In this document: positions 31,149 to 43,100 of the stretch, piece after piece
Position numbering within the stretch: position 1 is the stretch's first letter
Layout of the letters: every line of letters begins with the position of its first letter
Assembly (NCBI GenBank): GCA_905178155.1
Contig: CAJINV010000008.1
Span: forward strand, 186,001-250,000
Reading direction: 5' to 3'
DNA length: 64,000 bases
Source of the DNA: Amoebophrya sp. A120
Taxonomy: Eukaryota > Sar > Dinophyceae > Syndiniales > Amoebophryaceae
Notes under the pieces: generated by a model
What the model saw: only the letters and a program-made list of their open reading frames with translations
Database searches by the model: none
Told to the model about the DNA's origin: nothing
Position numbers and translations under genes: made by a program

Positions 31149-32975
31149 TCAGTAGTTCACTCTTTGCTCGGCCAGTGAGCGAACTTGCACATCAACTACT
31201 TGTAAATGCTCGGTCGAAACAGGCAACAAAGCTGAGCAGCCTTTCTCGGTGTCGTTTTTGTCCACCATGTGGAGGTCGCTACTTTCCATACTTCTTAAGG
31301 ATTCCTCGTGGCTTGGTGTTAGACGACCACTGGAGGCTGGTGCAGATAAAATGGAAACCGAAAGTGCGCCTTTTTCGCCGGGTTGTTGGACTTGTGGACT
31401 CGGAAGCAGGTTGGGGGAAAGTTGTCCAACAGAATTCACGCCATTTCCAAAGGGATGTTCGAACCGCAGGCCCAAGGCGAACAAACACAAACCTGTGGTG
31501 GGAAACACTTTTTCCTTCGCTTCCTGCACATCAGCACTGTAGAGCCGGTCGCCCAGAATAGGGCACTGCAAGAACTTCGCGTGTTTTCGCAGCTGATGCA
31601 TCCGCCCCGTTCGTGGAAAAAAATCTACCACCGTCAACTTTCCAAGGACTCTGTCGGTCAGATACTTCAAAACCTGCACCTCCGTGCACGAATTTCGACC
31701 GTCGATAGGCTGGGTCACGTGGAAAGTCGGTGGCAGTAGACTACTTCTTCGCATTTGGTCCTTCTCGTCGGAGTCCACGGCCGAAAGGTTGGCAAACAGC
31801 ATTTGTTCGAGCTGGACAAGCTTGATGCCGACGCTGGCTCCCGTTTCCGACGACGAGTGCGAGGTTGATACGAATACTGACCGCGCTCGCTGGCTACTAT
31901 CTTCCCTGCTGTGTGCAGCGTCAACATCTCTTCGTTCGCCTGCACCACCGTGTTCTGTTGTGCTGTGTTCGTGGTTTGGCAGCTGTACATGTCCCCGCAG
32001 AATTGCCCGGTATCGTTTTTGCACTCGATGCTCGCGCAGAATGCGACACAGGGCGCGGCTAGACGCCTTGGTTTTTGCGAACAATAGAAGCCCACCCGTA
32101 TCTTTGTCGAGTCGATGCACAGGCTCCGGGCTGGACATCGGATCGAAATCCTCCGGTGAAAATTCCCAACAGATATTTCCATTCAACTGGTCGCTTGCTC
32201 CCTTTTCATCTTCACTCGCACAACTGGGGTCATCGTCATGTTGACCACCCAGAGGCATTTCTACTCCCTGCCCTGCTACCCCGGCGCTTTCTGCTTGACG
32301 CCGAGGACCTGTGACATCTCCCTCCTCGTTTTCGCTAATGTTCGTTCTTTTGCCCCGCCGTCTGTCTTGCTTTCTTTGTCGCTTTCGATCTCGCACGCTT
32401 TCGCCCAGCTTCTTACTTCGCTTTTGCAAATGGGACCGGCCCAGGAAGAGCAGACACTCGTCGTGCTTAAAGCGCATGGTTTCGACATTCCGTGGCTTCC
32501 ACACGATGCCCAGATGCTCGTCTTCATACACGATGCTCCTCTGATGTTGCCGGACCAACTTCTGAAGGAAATGCCAGTCCTCCGCTGCCGCGATACCGCT
32601 TGGTGAAGATGCGGGCGAAATCGTGTCCCTCAAGAAGTACAGCCCGGCTGCCCCGGACGAACTCCCTCTTCCTCCAGACGAACGACATGCTAAGGTTTCA
32701 TGAGATGGTGACGAATCGGCTTCCGCATTGTGCTGGTCGTGGTAGTCCGTCGACCAATGACACTGCACACAGTGAAAGTGAAGGTCACCAAAGGACCGAA
32801 AAACTTTTTGTTTGCGTTTGGTCCTCTTGCTTGCTTTTGTACTCCCCGTGCCCTCGTCTCTACACGCCACACTGGTGTCGCATGACGATGCTTCTGCCCC
32901 ACCTTCCACCACACCCCGCCGGTCTTGAGTTTCTACACGGCCAGCGCACAGGCGACACGTCAAAGCTAAATGCAT
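31149..32975 (-). CDS. RluA-family pseudouridine synthase, 608 aa, single exon
   Basis: These enzymes isomerise uridine to pseudouridine in rRNA or tRNA. The catalytic motif HRLDKDTGGLLLFAKT starts at His287, with Asp290 as the predicted nucleophile. It is preceded by VYEDEHLGIVWKPRNVETMR (the family's 'I.YED..L.VV.KP.G') and followed by RVQKRYRAILRG, FFPRTGRMHQLRKHAKFLQC (the 'GR.HQIR.H' motif), PILGDRLYS and a terminal LCLFALGLRFEHP strand. The spacing is expanded by Ser/Asp-rich insertions between motifs, and the N-terminal ~130 residues are Cys/Ser-rich and unassigned; there is no clear S4 domain. The usual length is 220-400 aa. The position of the substrate uridine and the compartment cannot be told from the sequence. 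The ATG is at 32975. Confidence 0.87.
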   Translation of the reverse strand: MHLALTCRLCAGRVETQDRRGVVEGGAEASSCDTSVACRDEGTGSTKASKRTKRKQKVFRSFGDLHFHCVQCHWSTDYHDQHNAEADSSPSHETLACRSSGGRGSSSGAAGLYFLRDTISPASSPSGIAAAEDWHFLQKLVRQHQRSIVYEDEHLGIVWKPRNVETMRFKHDECLLFLGRSHLQKRSKKLGESVRDRKRQRKQDRRRGKRTNISENEEGDVTGPRRQAESAGVAGQGVEMPLGGQHDDDPSCASEDEKGASDQLNGNICWEFSPEDFDPMSSPEPVHRLDKDTGGLLLFAKTKASSRALCRILREHRVQKRYRAILRGHVQLPNHEHSTTEHGGAGERRDVDAAHSREDSSQRARSVFVSTSHSSSETGASVGIKLVQLEQMLFANLSAVDSDEKDQMRRSSLLPPTFHVTQPIDGRNSCTEVQVLKYLTDRVLGKLTVVDFFPRTGRMHQLRKHAKFLQCPILGDRLYSADVQEAKEKVFPTTGLCLFALGLRFEHPFGNGVNSVGQLSPNLLPSPQVQQPGEKGALSVSILSAPASSGRLTPSHEESLRSMESSDLHMVDKNDTEKGCSALLPVSTEHLQVVDVQVRSLAEQRVNY

Positions 32976-34137
32976 GGGGTGTGTCGCGTTTTGTTTTCAT
33001 ATGAAGAGACCAAGGGTGAATGTGATGTCTGGGTCAACCTTCTGATTGGCATCTTAGAAACACAAACTACTTGACGCCCGCACCGCTCAGCTCCTGGTCG
33101 TACGTGAAAAAATAAGCTGGTCACTTGATTCGGTGGTAGAAAAAAAATCTATTTCCAACACGGTGCTGCCAGTTCCACTGTACACACACATACCAAGAAA
33201 AAGATAGGAGACTTGACATGAAAACATGATTTAACCTTGACCTTCGCTGATCTTTGTATCTTCACATCCGCACAAGCACAAGTGCGCCCTCCTGGTCGTG
33301 GTCCTGATCGATGATCTCACAGTTTTCATGTTGAGAGCCCATTTCAATTTTTTGTTTAATCTTTCTATCATCCACCGCGTCGTGATCACTGATCCACAGA
33401 TCTTCGCCTGATCATTCTCGGATCTGATGAAGTGATTATTTAGGGGTTCTCCTAAACTTCAATATCTGTATCTTTCCAAGAAACACCAGCGCCATACTCG
33501 AGTTTGTTGTGGATTCATTCTGGTGGACAAAATGAAAATCTATGAATTTATAATTTGTACTTTCGGATGAATGAGGACGAGAATAATCACCAGAGGAGCG
33601 TCCCCTCAGAGTAGTCGAGTTCAACTTCGCCCAGCGAGGGAAAACGAACGAAGCACCACCATGGATGTGAAGAAGAGCATCGGACACAGGTTCATTTGGA
33701 GTATCTAAGGTCAAGAGCGCTACCAGCGTCTCGAGCTCGACCTCCGCCTAATAGATACTACGTAAGACTGATGCTTATCATACTCATAGTAGTTCAGCTT
33801 TATTATAATGCACGTTTATTCCACCCTGACGGGTTGCGACTACCACTACGAATTTGGGACTCAAAAATACAACGAGGTAGGAGGTGGGCTAGGGGCTTGC
33901 TTTTACAATTGGTCGTGCACCAGGTAAGTAGTTCATGCATTTCGTACTTTCTTATGTGGCAAAAATTGCAAACACTTACAAAACGTGCACATTTTTAATT
34001 TCGGCATCGCTTTGCATTTGGATACTGACTTTGTTGAAGTTGAAGTAGATGAAGTTCAATTTACAATAGTAGGAGTAGCATCTTTACCCTGTCTACTTGT
34101 TGCAAACGTGCCAGAATTTGATTTTTGTGTGGTCATC
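32976..34137. other. Intergenic, 1.2 kb, no supported gene
   Basis: No ORF here has recognisable content; the longest (33436-33714 minus, 92 codons) has no motif or splice context. It forms the 5' flank of the pseudouridine synthase gene and the 3' flank of the coiled-coil gene. Confidence 0.45.
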
Positions 34138-36118
34138 TCAAGACTGAAAATGGTACGCTTTGGGTGCTGCCTCTGCTGCCACTTCTATCTTGTCGGCAAC
34201 CTGCTGAGGGGCGGCTTCCGCAAGTGTCCCCACACCATGCGAAGAGGATGCCGCTCCTGACAATTGCGGTTCGGTGCCAGCAGCTACAGTGGTGTCTGCT
34301 ACGTCAGCTTCCCCCAGAGGAGGCGCTGTCTGTTCGTTTTCGGCGGGAGCACCTCCACCGTCGTTATTGACTTCGAGCGTTGGTGATGGGAGTTCGACAT
34401 CCGCTTCCTCACCACCCCCTGCCGTACCACCTTCGGCATCCGGCGCTCCCTCGCCGCCACCGTCGGGACGCGCGGTGCCCGGGTAGACGGTCGCGACTCC
34501 CGGTACATTGCTCGTCTTTTCCTTTTCTTCGCCGTCGATCGGGAGCTTCAGCGCTGCTCGCCCTTCCGGGCTCATGGGTTCCCGCCCCATGATCTCGTGG
34601 ATGCGCCGTCGGGCTGTCGGATACGTGTACTGTTGCAGCATGGCGGTGTAGACTTCGTCGTCGATGGCGGTCGTTTCGCGACAGCGGATTAGACCGAGCC
34701 GGTCAACCGTCTTCTCGGCCATCTTCACAAAACGCCCGCCCTCCTTCAGCATGTGTTTCTTGCCGTTGACCACATTATCCTGCCAGTCCTGGACCAGTTG
34801 CGCAACCTCGCCGTGGATGGAAGCAAGGTACCTACGTTGACATCGACACAGAGGAGCTTAAGCATTTTGGTCTTTACACCATTGTTGCAAAGACATGTTA
34901 ACTTTCTATCTATATCCGTAGTAGTTGATGCTCCCTCTGAATCAGCATGGTTGATGCGAGGAGAACAACTCAAAAACATACTTAGGGGAGCGAACTAAGG
35001 CAGGTTGACCACCACGTCGACGTAATTTACTACAGGGAAGCTGGAGCTCCAGCTGCCAGCACATCAGGACAGTGAAACCAGCAGCGATGCGCAACATACG
35101 CTTTTTTTGATTAAATTTCAATTTGGGTACCTTCGATTGTCCTCGACTTTGTCGCGTAGCTTTTGCCCGGCTTCTTTGATGCTTCTTGCCTCATCGATGC
35201 AGGTTTTATTTTGCGACAACTGCTTATCGATCTTCTCGAGTAACTGGCCCCGCAACTTTGCTAACCCCTTGATAGCATCGAGCGCTTCCCCGATTGCGGT
35301 CTGAATGCCGGCTTCCGCCGTGTTGCGGAACCACTGCTTCACATCCTTCCGCGCAACCTTAATCTTTTCGAGCTCCTCCTCGCAGTCCTCTTTCATGCCC
35401 GAGATCGCCTCCTCCGTGGATCCGCACTTGGCTAGGAAATCGCGAACCTGAATTTTGATTTGACATAGTGGCTTTATTGCGGAGGAGGCACTACGTATCC
35501 CGTCTGCGACGTTCCGTTGAGGGAGATGTTCTTGAGGCTGTTGATAACCGCCGAAAACAGAAAGAATCGACATAAACATACTTACTTACATACACGACAA
35601 CGATGCCAATGAAAGCGCGTGCGCATCTATTGATTTACCTTTCCCTCCATGCAGTCTTTTGTCCGATCCTCGCGAGGAAAAACGTCCGCGCAGGTTTCCG
35701 GCGTGGGCACGTTTCGAATCAGCGCTTCCAAGCGTTGTTGCACCTCGATTACCCGTTGCCGCTCGAGGGCCTCCTGCTCGCGAAGCTCTTCTTCGGTGGA
35801 CTCCCCCATGACGGAGGAAGAATTTTCGTCCTGTCGCGAGCTGTGCTCATCTTTGTCCAAATCCACGTCATCTGGCACTTCATCGGTTTCCGTGACTGTA
35901 TCCTCTTTCTGATTGTTGTTTTCGCTGTTCGAAGAGTTCTTCGAGGAGGCGCGCTTGCTGCTGCCAGCACCTCCGGTGCCTTGCTTGACCGACTTGCGAG
36001 CGCCCCCGGACTTGCTGCCGGACCGCTTGGCTTCGGAAGCGGATGAATCCTTCGAAACCGCTCGCGAACCATTTTTCGAGCTTGCCGAAGATCCTCCACC
36101 ATTCGAGCTGGGGGGCAT
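34138..36118 (-). CDS. Coiled-coil protein with disordered termini, 526 aa, three exons
   Basis: Exons are 36118-35639, 35537-35131 and 34831-34138; they total 1,581 nt, in frame, with GT-AG introns of 101 and 299 bp. The N-terminus MPPSSNGGGSSASSKNGSRA is Ser/Lys-rich and basic. An acidic stretch follows, then helical ELREQEALERQRVIEVQQRL. Exon 2 is largely coiled coil (EDCEEELEKIKVARKDVKQW ... GQLLEKIDKQLSQNKTCIDE). Exon 3 adds a compact-looking block, RLGLIRCRETTAIDDEVYTA ... ARRRIHEIMGREPMSPEGR, and then an Ala/Glu/Gly-rich tail ending KAYHFQS. I recognise no family. The alternation of basic and acidic low-complexity segments around a long coil suggests a structural or scaffold protein, by inference only. 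Confidence 0.65.
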
Positions 36119-37166
36119 TTTGCTTTTTTTTTCACGACAATGAATCGAGGGAAATAGCTGCCTGTGACGTCGGTTTTGGTTGTTGTAACCGAGATTTTGG
36201 CCTAGATGAACTGCTGCCGGTGCCGCTGCCGGTAGAGCATTTGCATTGATGACCAGAAGGAGCCCACTCTCGTCAGCGTTGTGGTCTCTACTCTTCTTTC
36301 GGTTGGTAGTACACACGAGATAGACGATGACACAGCAGCTTTATTCGTCTCATCAATCACTAGCAACCAATGTAGATTTTTGAAGTTGATCTCCAGACGA
36401 ATAAAATTCCGCAAAATCATTCTGCGACAACTGTGGATGGCACCCTCGATTTCCCTCTGACAACAAACGAAACATTGCTGCTCGATAGCACGAAGAGGCT
36501 CTAGACACGATTCGATACATTCCACTTCCAATTCCAGCCGTGTTGTCCTGTTAAAGAGCAGCTTTGCTTTCACATTCACTGCTCTTCTCTTTCTATTTTT
36601 TCAGGTCTCCAAAGTCCAAACTTATTTTTCTACAACGGTAGTTGTCAAAATCCATAGTACTTTGTCGTGCAACAGCATCCGACAGATGCAGCACATTAAT
36701 GAATGTGAATGTCCAACGCTACTTGTCTACACGAAAAAAAATATCAGGGCTTCCGCTTCATCATGATCATCTCCTGTCCGCAGAAGCAGCTCTGTTGATG
36801 ATGTCGATAATTCGATGATCTAAAGTGTAAGTCTACTTTTCGATTTCGGGTGGATGATTTTTACATAAAACTAAAACACGTATAACACTGCGCATGCGCA
36901 TGCGAAGGTATTCAGCATAAAGATAGATAAAAGTAAAGCTAAAAGTGAAAAATTGCATTAAGCAGGATGGCGGAAGAACAAGAAGCTCTAGCTCAAGTTC
37001 ATAAACACCTGTCTGTGTGTAGCATTGAAGAACGGAAAAGCGTCGAAAGTGTCCTGGAGAGTAGTCGGTCACAGGCAGTTGTGCTATGTTCATTTTCTTG
37101 ATGTTGAAAAACAAAAAAATCGAGACCAGTGACCACTCATTGTCTCCTCTACTCCCGGCGTTAAAA
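36119..37166. other. Intergenic, 1.0 kb, no supported gene
   Basis: Short ORFs only (36202-36579 and 36833-37114, minus) with no motif. AT content is higher around 36,560-36,960. It separates the LRR gene stop from the coiled-coil gene start. Confidence 0.45.
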
Positions 37167-40100
37167 TTAGGTCGGACTTCCGCCGCCCCTTTGCCCGGGC
37201 GGCTGCGGCAAATTTTCGTCGGTCAAGTCCATATAGAGTGCCCGGTTCGTGAGCTTCATTCCGACACCGCGGCGCTTCTTGTACGTTTCCACATGTTTCA
37301 CTACGCCCCAGGGGATAAAATACTTCAGCGAGGCGCATCCCTTTTTCGGAGGGCCTTGGATGTACCAGCCCCTTGGCGGGTTGTACATGGCATCTTCCTT
37401 GTCGATGCCGCCGCTCCACTTCATGTCTTGCAGGATCACCGTTTGGTACTTCGTAGTTTCAGCGTCGCCCAGACGAAACATTTCCAGCGCCAGCCGCCAG
37501 TCCTCCTCCACCTCGAGGTCGAAGAGGTGGAAGGTCGACTGGAAATTGGAGATGTCCACCTTGTCCTTCATGAATTGGATGCGCTCCACGACCTGTTGAT
37601 AATTGTCCTGGCGGAAGATCACTTTCGTATTCAAAATCTTGTTTTGCTTCTCCACCTCCGCTGGGTTTTCGATCTTGGACTTTGCGTACCGATTGTCCAG
37701 GTTGATCCAGTCGTGGCAGACCAGCCGGCCTAGCCGGTAGCTCACCTGGTACATCGCGAACACGTCGAAGAGCAGGTTGCTGTAGAGGCATTCCACCGAG
37801 GTGACGCGCTCCAGGTCCGTGCACCTTGAGAACAGCCGCACGAACACGTCCGCGCGGGTGTGGTACTTGGTCAAATCGTGGGCCACCACGCGGTCCTGCA
37901 GGATCCGCGCGATACCGTCTTCCGCGGTGGTGAAGCCGCCGGTCAGCCGCGTGATCAAATCCTCCTCCACAAAGTTCTCGCCGAAGTGCGCGGAGCAGTC
38001 CTTGGGCTGTTCTTCTTGAAAGACCAGCAGAATCCGGACGAAGTCCTCGTAGCTCAAGATTAGCCGGTCCGAAATCGCCGTCAGGGCGAGAGCCCGACTC
38101 GCCAAGGGAATCTCGCGCAGCGGGTGCTCTTCCTGCGGCGCGTCCAGGCCCGGGATGTCCACGTGGACGTGCTTTTTGTGATGGTGTTTTCCGTGATGTC
38201 GGTTGTTTCGCCCGTAGTGGTCATCGTGCAGCTTCGCAAACGCGGCGCGTTTCTGGACCCCCGTGGAACTGGCAGGCTGTTCCGGCGTCGCCGGAGTCTC
38301 TGCTGCTTTTTCCCCGCCGCCAGCTTTCTTCAGTGCAGGTCTCACTGGGCTAGAAGTACTTGTTCCAGCACCCGGGGTCGAGCTACTAGTTGGAGACTTT
38401 GCTTTCGCAAACCCGGCCTGCTTCGCAGCCGCTTTTGTCGGCGTGGCATCGCTGAGAGCGTCCTGCGTCATCGCCATGGAGGATTTCGCACTCCCGACGG
38501 ATAGGTGCGGTTTTTTTGGCCTGTGTTGGTGATGGTGCTTCTTGGAAGTCATGGGAATGACCTTGGGCAGGTGCTTTTCCGTTTCCAGCATGTAGCACAG
38601 CGAGTCCATGACGGCGCTGTGAACGATCGTGCGGTCCTTCTTCAGCGGGTGCAGTGGCGAGTAGTAGTCAAGCTTTAATTCAAGTCCCTTCTCCTCCTCG
38701 CCTGAGGCGCCGCCTCCCGAGCTGCCGCCGCCCGCGGAGGCCAGCAGCGCCCCGACCGAAATCTTTTCCTTCGATTTTCGGTTCATCAGAATTCCCCCGC
38801 CGGCCAGTACAAAGTGCTCCCGCCCGTCCACGAACACGTTGCGCATCAGTTGTAGATCGCCGTGCTGCGCGAAATCCGGGCAGTTGTGGGACTGCAGAAT
38901 CTTTTTCTCCCACGCAGCCAGGATAACCAACCGCTGGAACACCTGCACGTCGCCGTTTTTGTTCAGATCCAGAATGTACCGCCCCGAGGGGTTCATCGGG
39001 TTGAACCGCACGTACGTGATGAACTTCGCCTTCAGCGCCAGCCGAGGTCCCGGAGCAGAGATGAAGTTGTACAGCTTCGCGTGGGTGTAGGAAATGAAGC
39101 TCTGGTTCATGGTCTCGTCCATTTTCACGGCTCCCGCCAGCTCCTGGACCGCTTGGAACCGCTCCCAGGGCGGAAAGTTTTGAATCACGTAGCGAACCTG
39201 GGCGATGGAAAAGATGAACTCCTTCGACAGTGACTGCAAGAACATCTGCCGCTCGGTGGGTCGCGCGTCCGCGATACCAACTGTAAAAATGTCTGGGTCT
39301 GGAAAAATCCAACTTGTCATGCTGATTTTGGATTCTAAAAAAATCTGTATTGCATGAGCAGCAAAGAGAGTCCAAGTTTTGCCACACGGACAGAGCATTT
39401 GTCATGCGGTATAGGCATCAGGAATCCCTCACAGACTCTGTGATGCTAGGTTATGCATCACAGACATCAGGAGTCAGGCAAAATGTGCATGACAAACCTG
39501 GCAATCTTCCAGACCCAGACATTTTTACATTTGATACACGAACTTCCGCAGCATCTGCGACACAGCCACGAACTTGACCAGGGGCGCGTAGATTTTGTTT
39601 TTCTCGAGAAAGTATTTCAGGACCTCGTGATGCTGTCGCGGCTTTTTGGTCTTCGGGTTGTTCACGTCCAGCATCTGTTCCGTCTCCGCGTACGCAAACT
39701 TGCACACGGTGTACTTCACCTTGCTCTTGGACCGGGGAGACTTGGACCCCCCTCTGGGACTCTGGCTTCGCGGGGAGTCCGTCAAATTTAGCTTCAGCGG
39801 TGGGGGCTGCGGCACACGCTCGAAGAACCCCTCGTGGAACTCGAGCAAGTTGTCCAAGTAGACGGGTCGGAGCACGGTTTGCGATCCGGACAGTAATCGC
39901 GGTTTCACCGCGGGCAGGCTGCCGAAATTGCTGAAAATCTGTCCGAACTCACGGCAGTTCCCCCCGGGCAGAAACGTCACCTGGCCCTGTTTGTACCCCG
40001 AGGCCTCGCGAAACAGCAGCGCCCGCAGCAAACACCTGTCGTAGCTCGACCGGGTCAGGTGCAGCGTGTACTGGCTCCGGCTCGGGTCGCTGTTGTTGTA

Positions 40101-43100
40101 GCTCGGGGCTTCCGAAATGCACGTGAAACCCGTGTTGCGCAGGGAGTCCAAGGGCAACCGGAAGGTGCTCCGCTCGACGCCCTCGGTCGCGACCCGCGGG
40201 GTCATGCGCAAGTTGGTGTAGTCGATGGCTATGTCTTTCAGCACTGTTGGCTTGTACGACTTCGCAGTTTTCGGATCGTAGATGTTCGGTTCTGCGTAGC
40301 ACAAAGCCCGGTTCATACTCTGAATCCCCTCGACGCCCATGGGGTTGAACTGGCAGTACACTGTGTTGATCGAGGATTTCGTAGAGAGCAGCGTCTGCTC
40401 CAAAATGAAAATCGTTTTCGCGGTGCAGTTGCAGTGCGACACGTCCAACACTTCCAACTGCTCGTTCTCGCGCAGACATTCCAGCACGAACGGCACCCCC
40501 ACGTTGTCGATGTCAATGGATTCAACGTGGGACAGCGACAACTCCCTGAGGCTCTCGAACTCGTTTCGCCGCAACGCGTCGCCCAAGTCGAACAGGTCTT
40601 CGTGGAGCAAGTTATGCGACAGATCTAGCTTGCGGAGCTTCATCAGACTGTCGCGCACCACGGCGGTAACGCCGGCGCCATCGTGTGCGTGGCGCAAGTA
40701 GCCCAGACACGTGTCCGCGAGGTCCAACTCTTCGAGCAAGGGCAGCTTTTCCACGGATGTGAAGAAACTTTCGTGCGGCACGGCAAACAGCTTCGTCCCG
40801 CGCAGAGACAGGCACTGCATGTGCACCGGAAAGGGCACCATGCCGCGACTGAGGTCCAGCTGCGCCGTGATGAACTTCCGCAGCTCCAGCCGCGCGGTCG
40901 ACTGCGTCGCGGTCACCGGGTAGAGCTGCGACTCGCGGTCCTCCACCTCCCCGATTTCGTGGAGGTGGTGCTCGAGCAGGTCGTGCAGCACGTGATTTGG
41001 CAACTCCGCAAGATTGTTCTCCGCGGCCTTCTGCTTGGCGAGCGCCTCGAGGTCCGCGCCCTCGTCCTCAGCGAGCAGATCTGCTGCGCTGTTCATACTG
41101 CGCATGAAGGATCCGAAGCTGCGCAATGTTGCGCCACCGTGCTTCTCCGATGCGTTCACTTTGCTTTTCGTGGGCGACCGCTTGTTCATCATGACACTCC
41201 CTGCAGTGGACGGCCGGCTTCGGCGTTGCGCCGAGCTCGGCCGCGACGTGCCGCGCAACACCTCGCTCTGTTTCTCCAAGATGGCTTCAAAATCGTCATC
41301 GTCGAAGTCGTCCATGCTGGAGACCCCCGAGTAGAAAATACCGCTCTCTTGCAGCGAAGATCGTCGGCCCTGCGGATTTCTTGTGCTGAAAAACCCGCTC
41401 TGGCTGCCCACGCGGCTACTGGACGTGGGGTTGCGCCCACGAAAGGCGACGCCCTTCGGACTCAAGGGCGATGTTGGGCTTTGCTTCGGGCTACTCGACC
41501 CCCGCGAGGGGGTCGACAAGCCGGACGCCTTAGTCTCTGGATAGAACAGCATTACTTGCTGATGTGGCGCACTGCCAACTGCTGATGTAGTGATGTCCCC
41601 GGTGTTGATATTTCCTTCTCCTGGCACTGCCGTGTGGTTTTGCGCCACGAGACTGGCAAGACTAGTGACACGCCTTTCGTGTTTCTCGTTCTGCATGTGC
41701 ATGTCGCTGGAACGCTTGGCGTTCAACAGTGGGAGCGTTTTAGTCAAGGCTAAGGTGCTCTTCGCATCGCCCGCAATCATCGGAATGTCGATGCTGGGGC
41801 CATGAAATGCATCCGCGGCGCGGCGCGGCATGTTGACCACGCCCGACAAGTGCAGCGCATCTGCGCTGTCGGGAAACTCCTCGACGTTCGTCGGTAACAA
41901 ACTTCGGTCCACGCCTGCACGACTCTGGTCCCCCAGCTTTCCCTTCCAGGAGAAACTGAAGTCGTCGCCCGGAGCATGGTGCCGAATCATGTTTCGGAGG
42001 TCTGGTGGATGCAATTTCGAACCGTCGCTCGATAACACGTAGGTGTTGTGTTCGTTTTTGTACCGTTGCAGGTTCTTTCCCCCCGACTGGAACAAGGCCT
42101 GCAGGGCCATCACTCCGAAGGTGCGGTCGCCCTCCAAGTTGCCCCAGATCTCCAGCGTCGTGAGGTTGGACCAGGGTCGGGACGCCAATACGTTCAAAAC
42201 CGTTACCCAGTGCACGCTCCCCCCGATGCGCAGCGTTTTCCATTTGTTCGTGTGTTCGTTGTCCGCGAACTCGGCACTCACCAGCTGCTTGTCCTGTAGG
42301 AACGCGAATCCGTCGTAGTCGACTTCTGGGCCCCTCGGAAGAATTTTGTTCTCCTTGCACGCTTTCGCGTACCTCGCCTCCTTCGTGTTCAAAGTCGCCA
42401 TCGCCGTGAAAGGCCGCGTCAACACGTCCGCGCTCTGCTGCAGGTTGGGCTTGAAAGTTGCTTTCAAAAATTCTTCCTCCGCGTCTTTTTTTACCACGTC
42501 CTTCCGCACCGTGTTCATGTCCTCCCGGATGCGGCGGAGCATCTCCTCCTTGCGCCGCCGACGCTTGTCAAACTCCTCGCAGATCATGAGCATCACCTTC
42601 AGCCCCTTCTTGTCCGCCAGGTTTCCCTGGTGTATCATTTCCTGGATGCGACGCTTGCGCTCGTCTTCGTCATGTACCCACTTTGTGTCGTCTTCGTCCT
42701 CGCTGCTACTGGACAGCGCCCCGAAGCCCACCCGCATGTTGAAGGCCTTCTTTAGCTGCTCGGCCGCCTCGGGCGGCGCGTCGTCGGGAACCTTCGGCTC
42801 TTCCAGCATGTTAAGCTTCGCTAAATTCTTCTTGGCTTTCCGCATCAAGTTTTTCCGATGGGCCTTCAGCGCCCGGTCCTGCGCCTTCTGCCGCCGGTCG
42901 TTCTTCAGCTTTTCCCGCAGCTTTTCCGCGTTGTCCTGCGCTGCAACCAGGTATCCGTCACCCTCCATGGAATAGGGTTCGTAGGCTACGGTGACCATCC
43001 CGGACAGGGTACTCGACGCGAGGCCGCGCATGCCGATCACCGGCCGGATGCCGTACCCGAAGTCGCTCCGCGCCCGGGTCCGCACGAACGCCGCCGTCAG

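Noticed and set aside
31684-32244. 186-aa plus-strand ORF opposite the pseudouridine synthase
   Set aside because: Shadow of the RluA-family coding frame, which has clear motifs.
39280-39282. GT-AG reading of the LRR-gene intron ending TTTTTACAG
   Set aside because: It shifts the frame of exon 2 by one base; the GT-AC cut keeps 2,207 codons in frame.
40059-41585. Plus-strand ORFs opposite the LRR gene (189 and 300 aa)
   Set aside because: They are antisense shadows of the minus-strand LRR coding frame, with His/Arg-rich nonsense composition and no domain.
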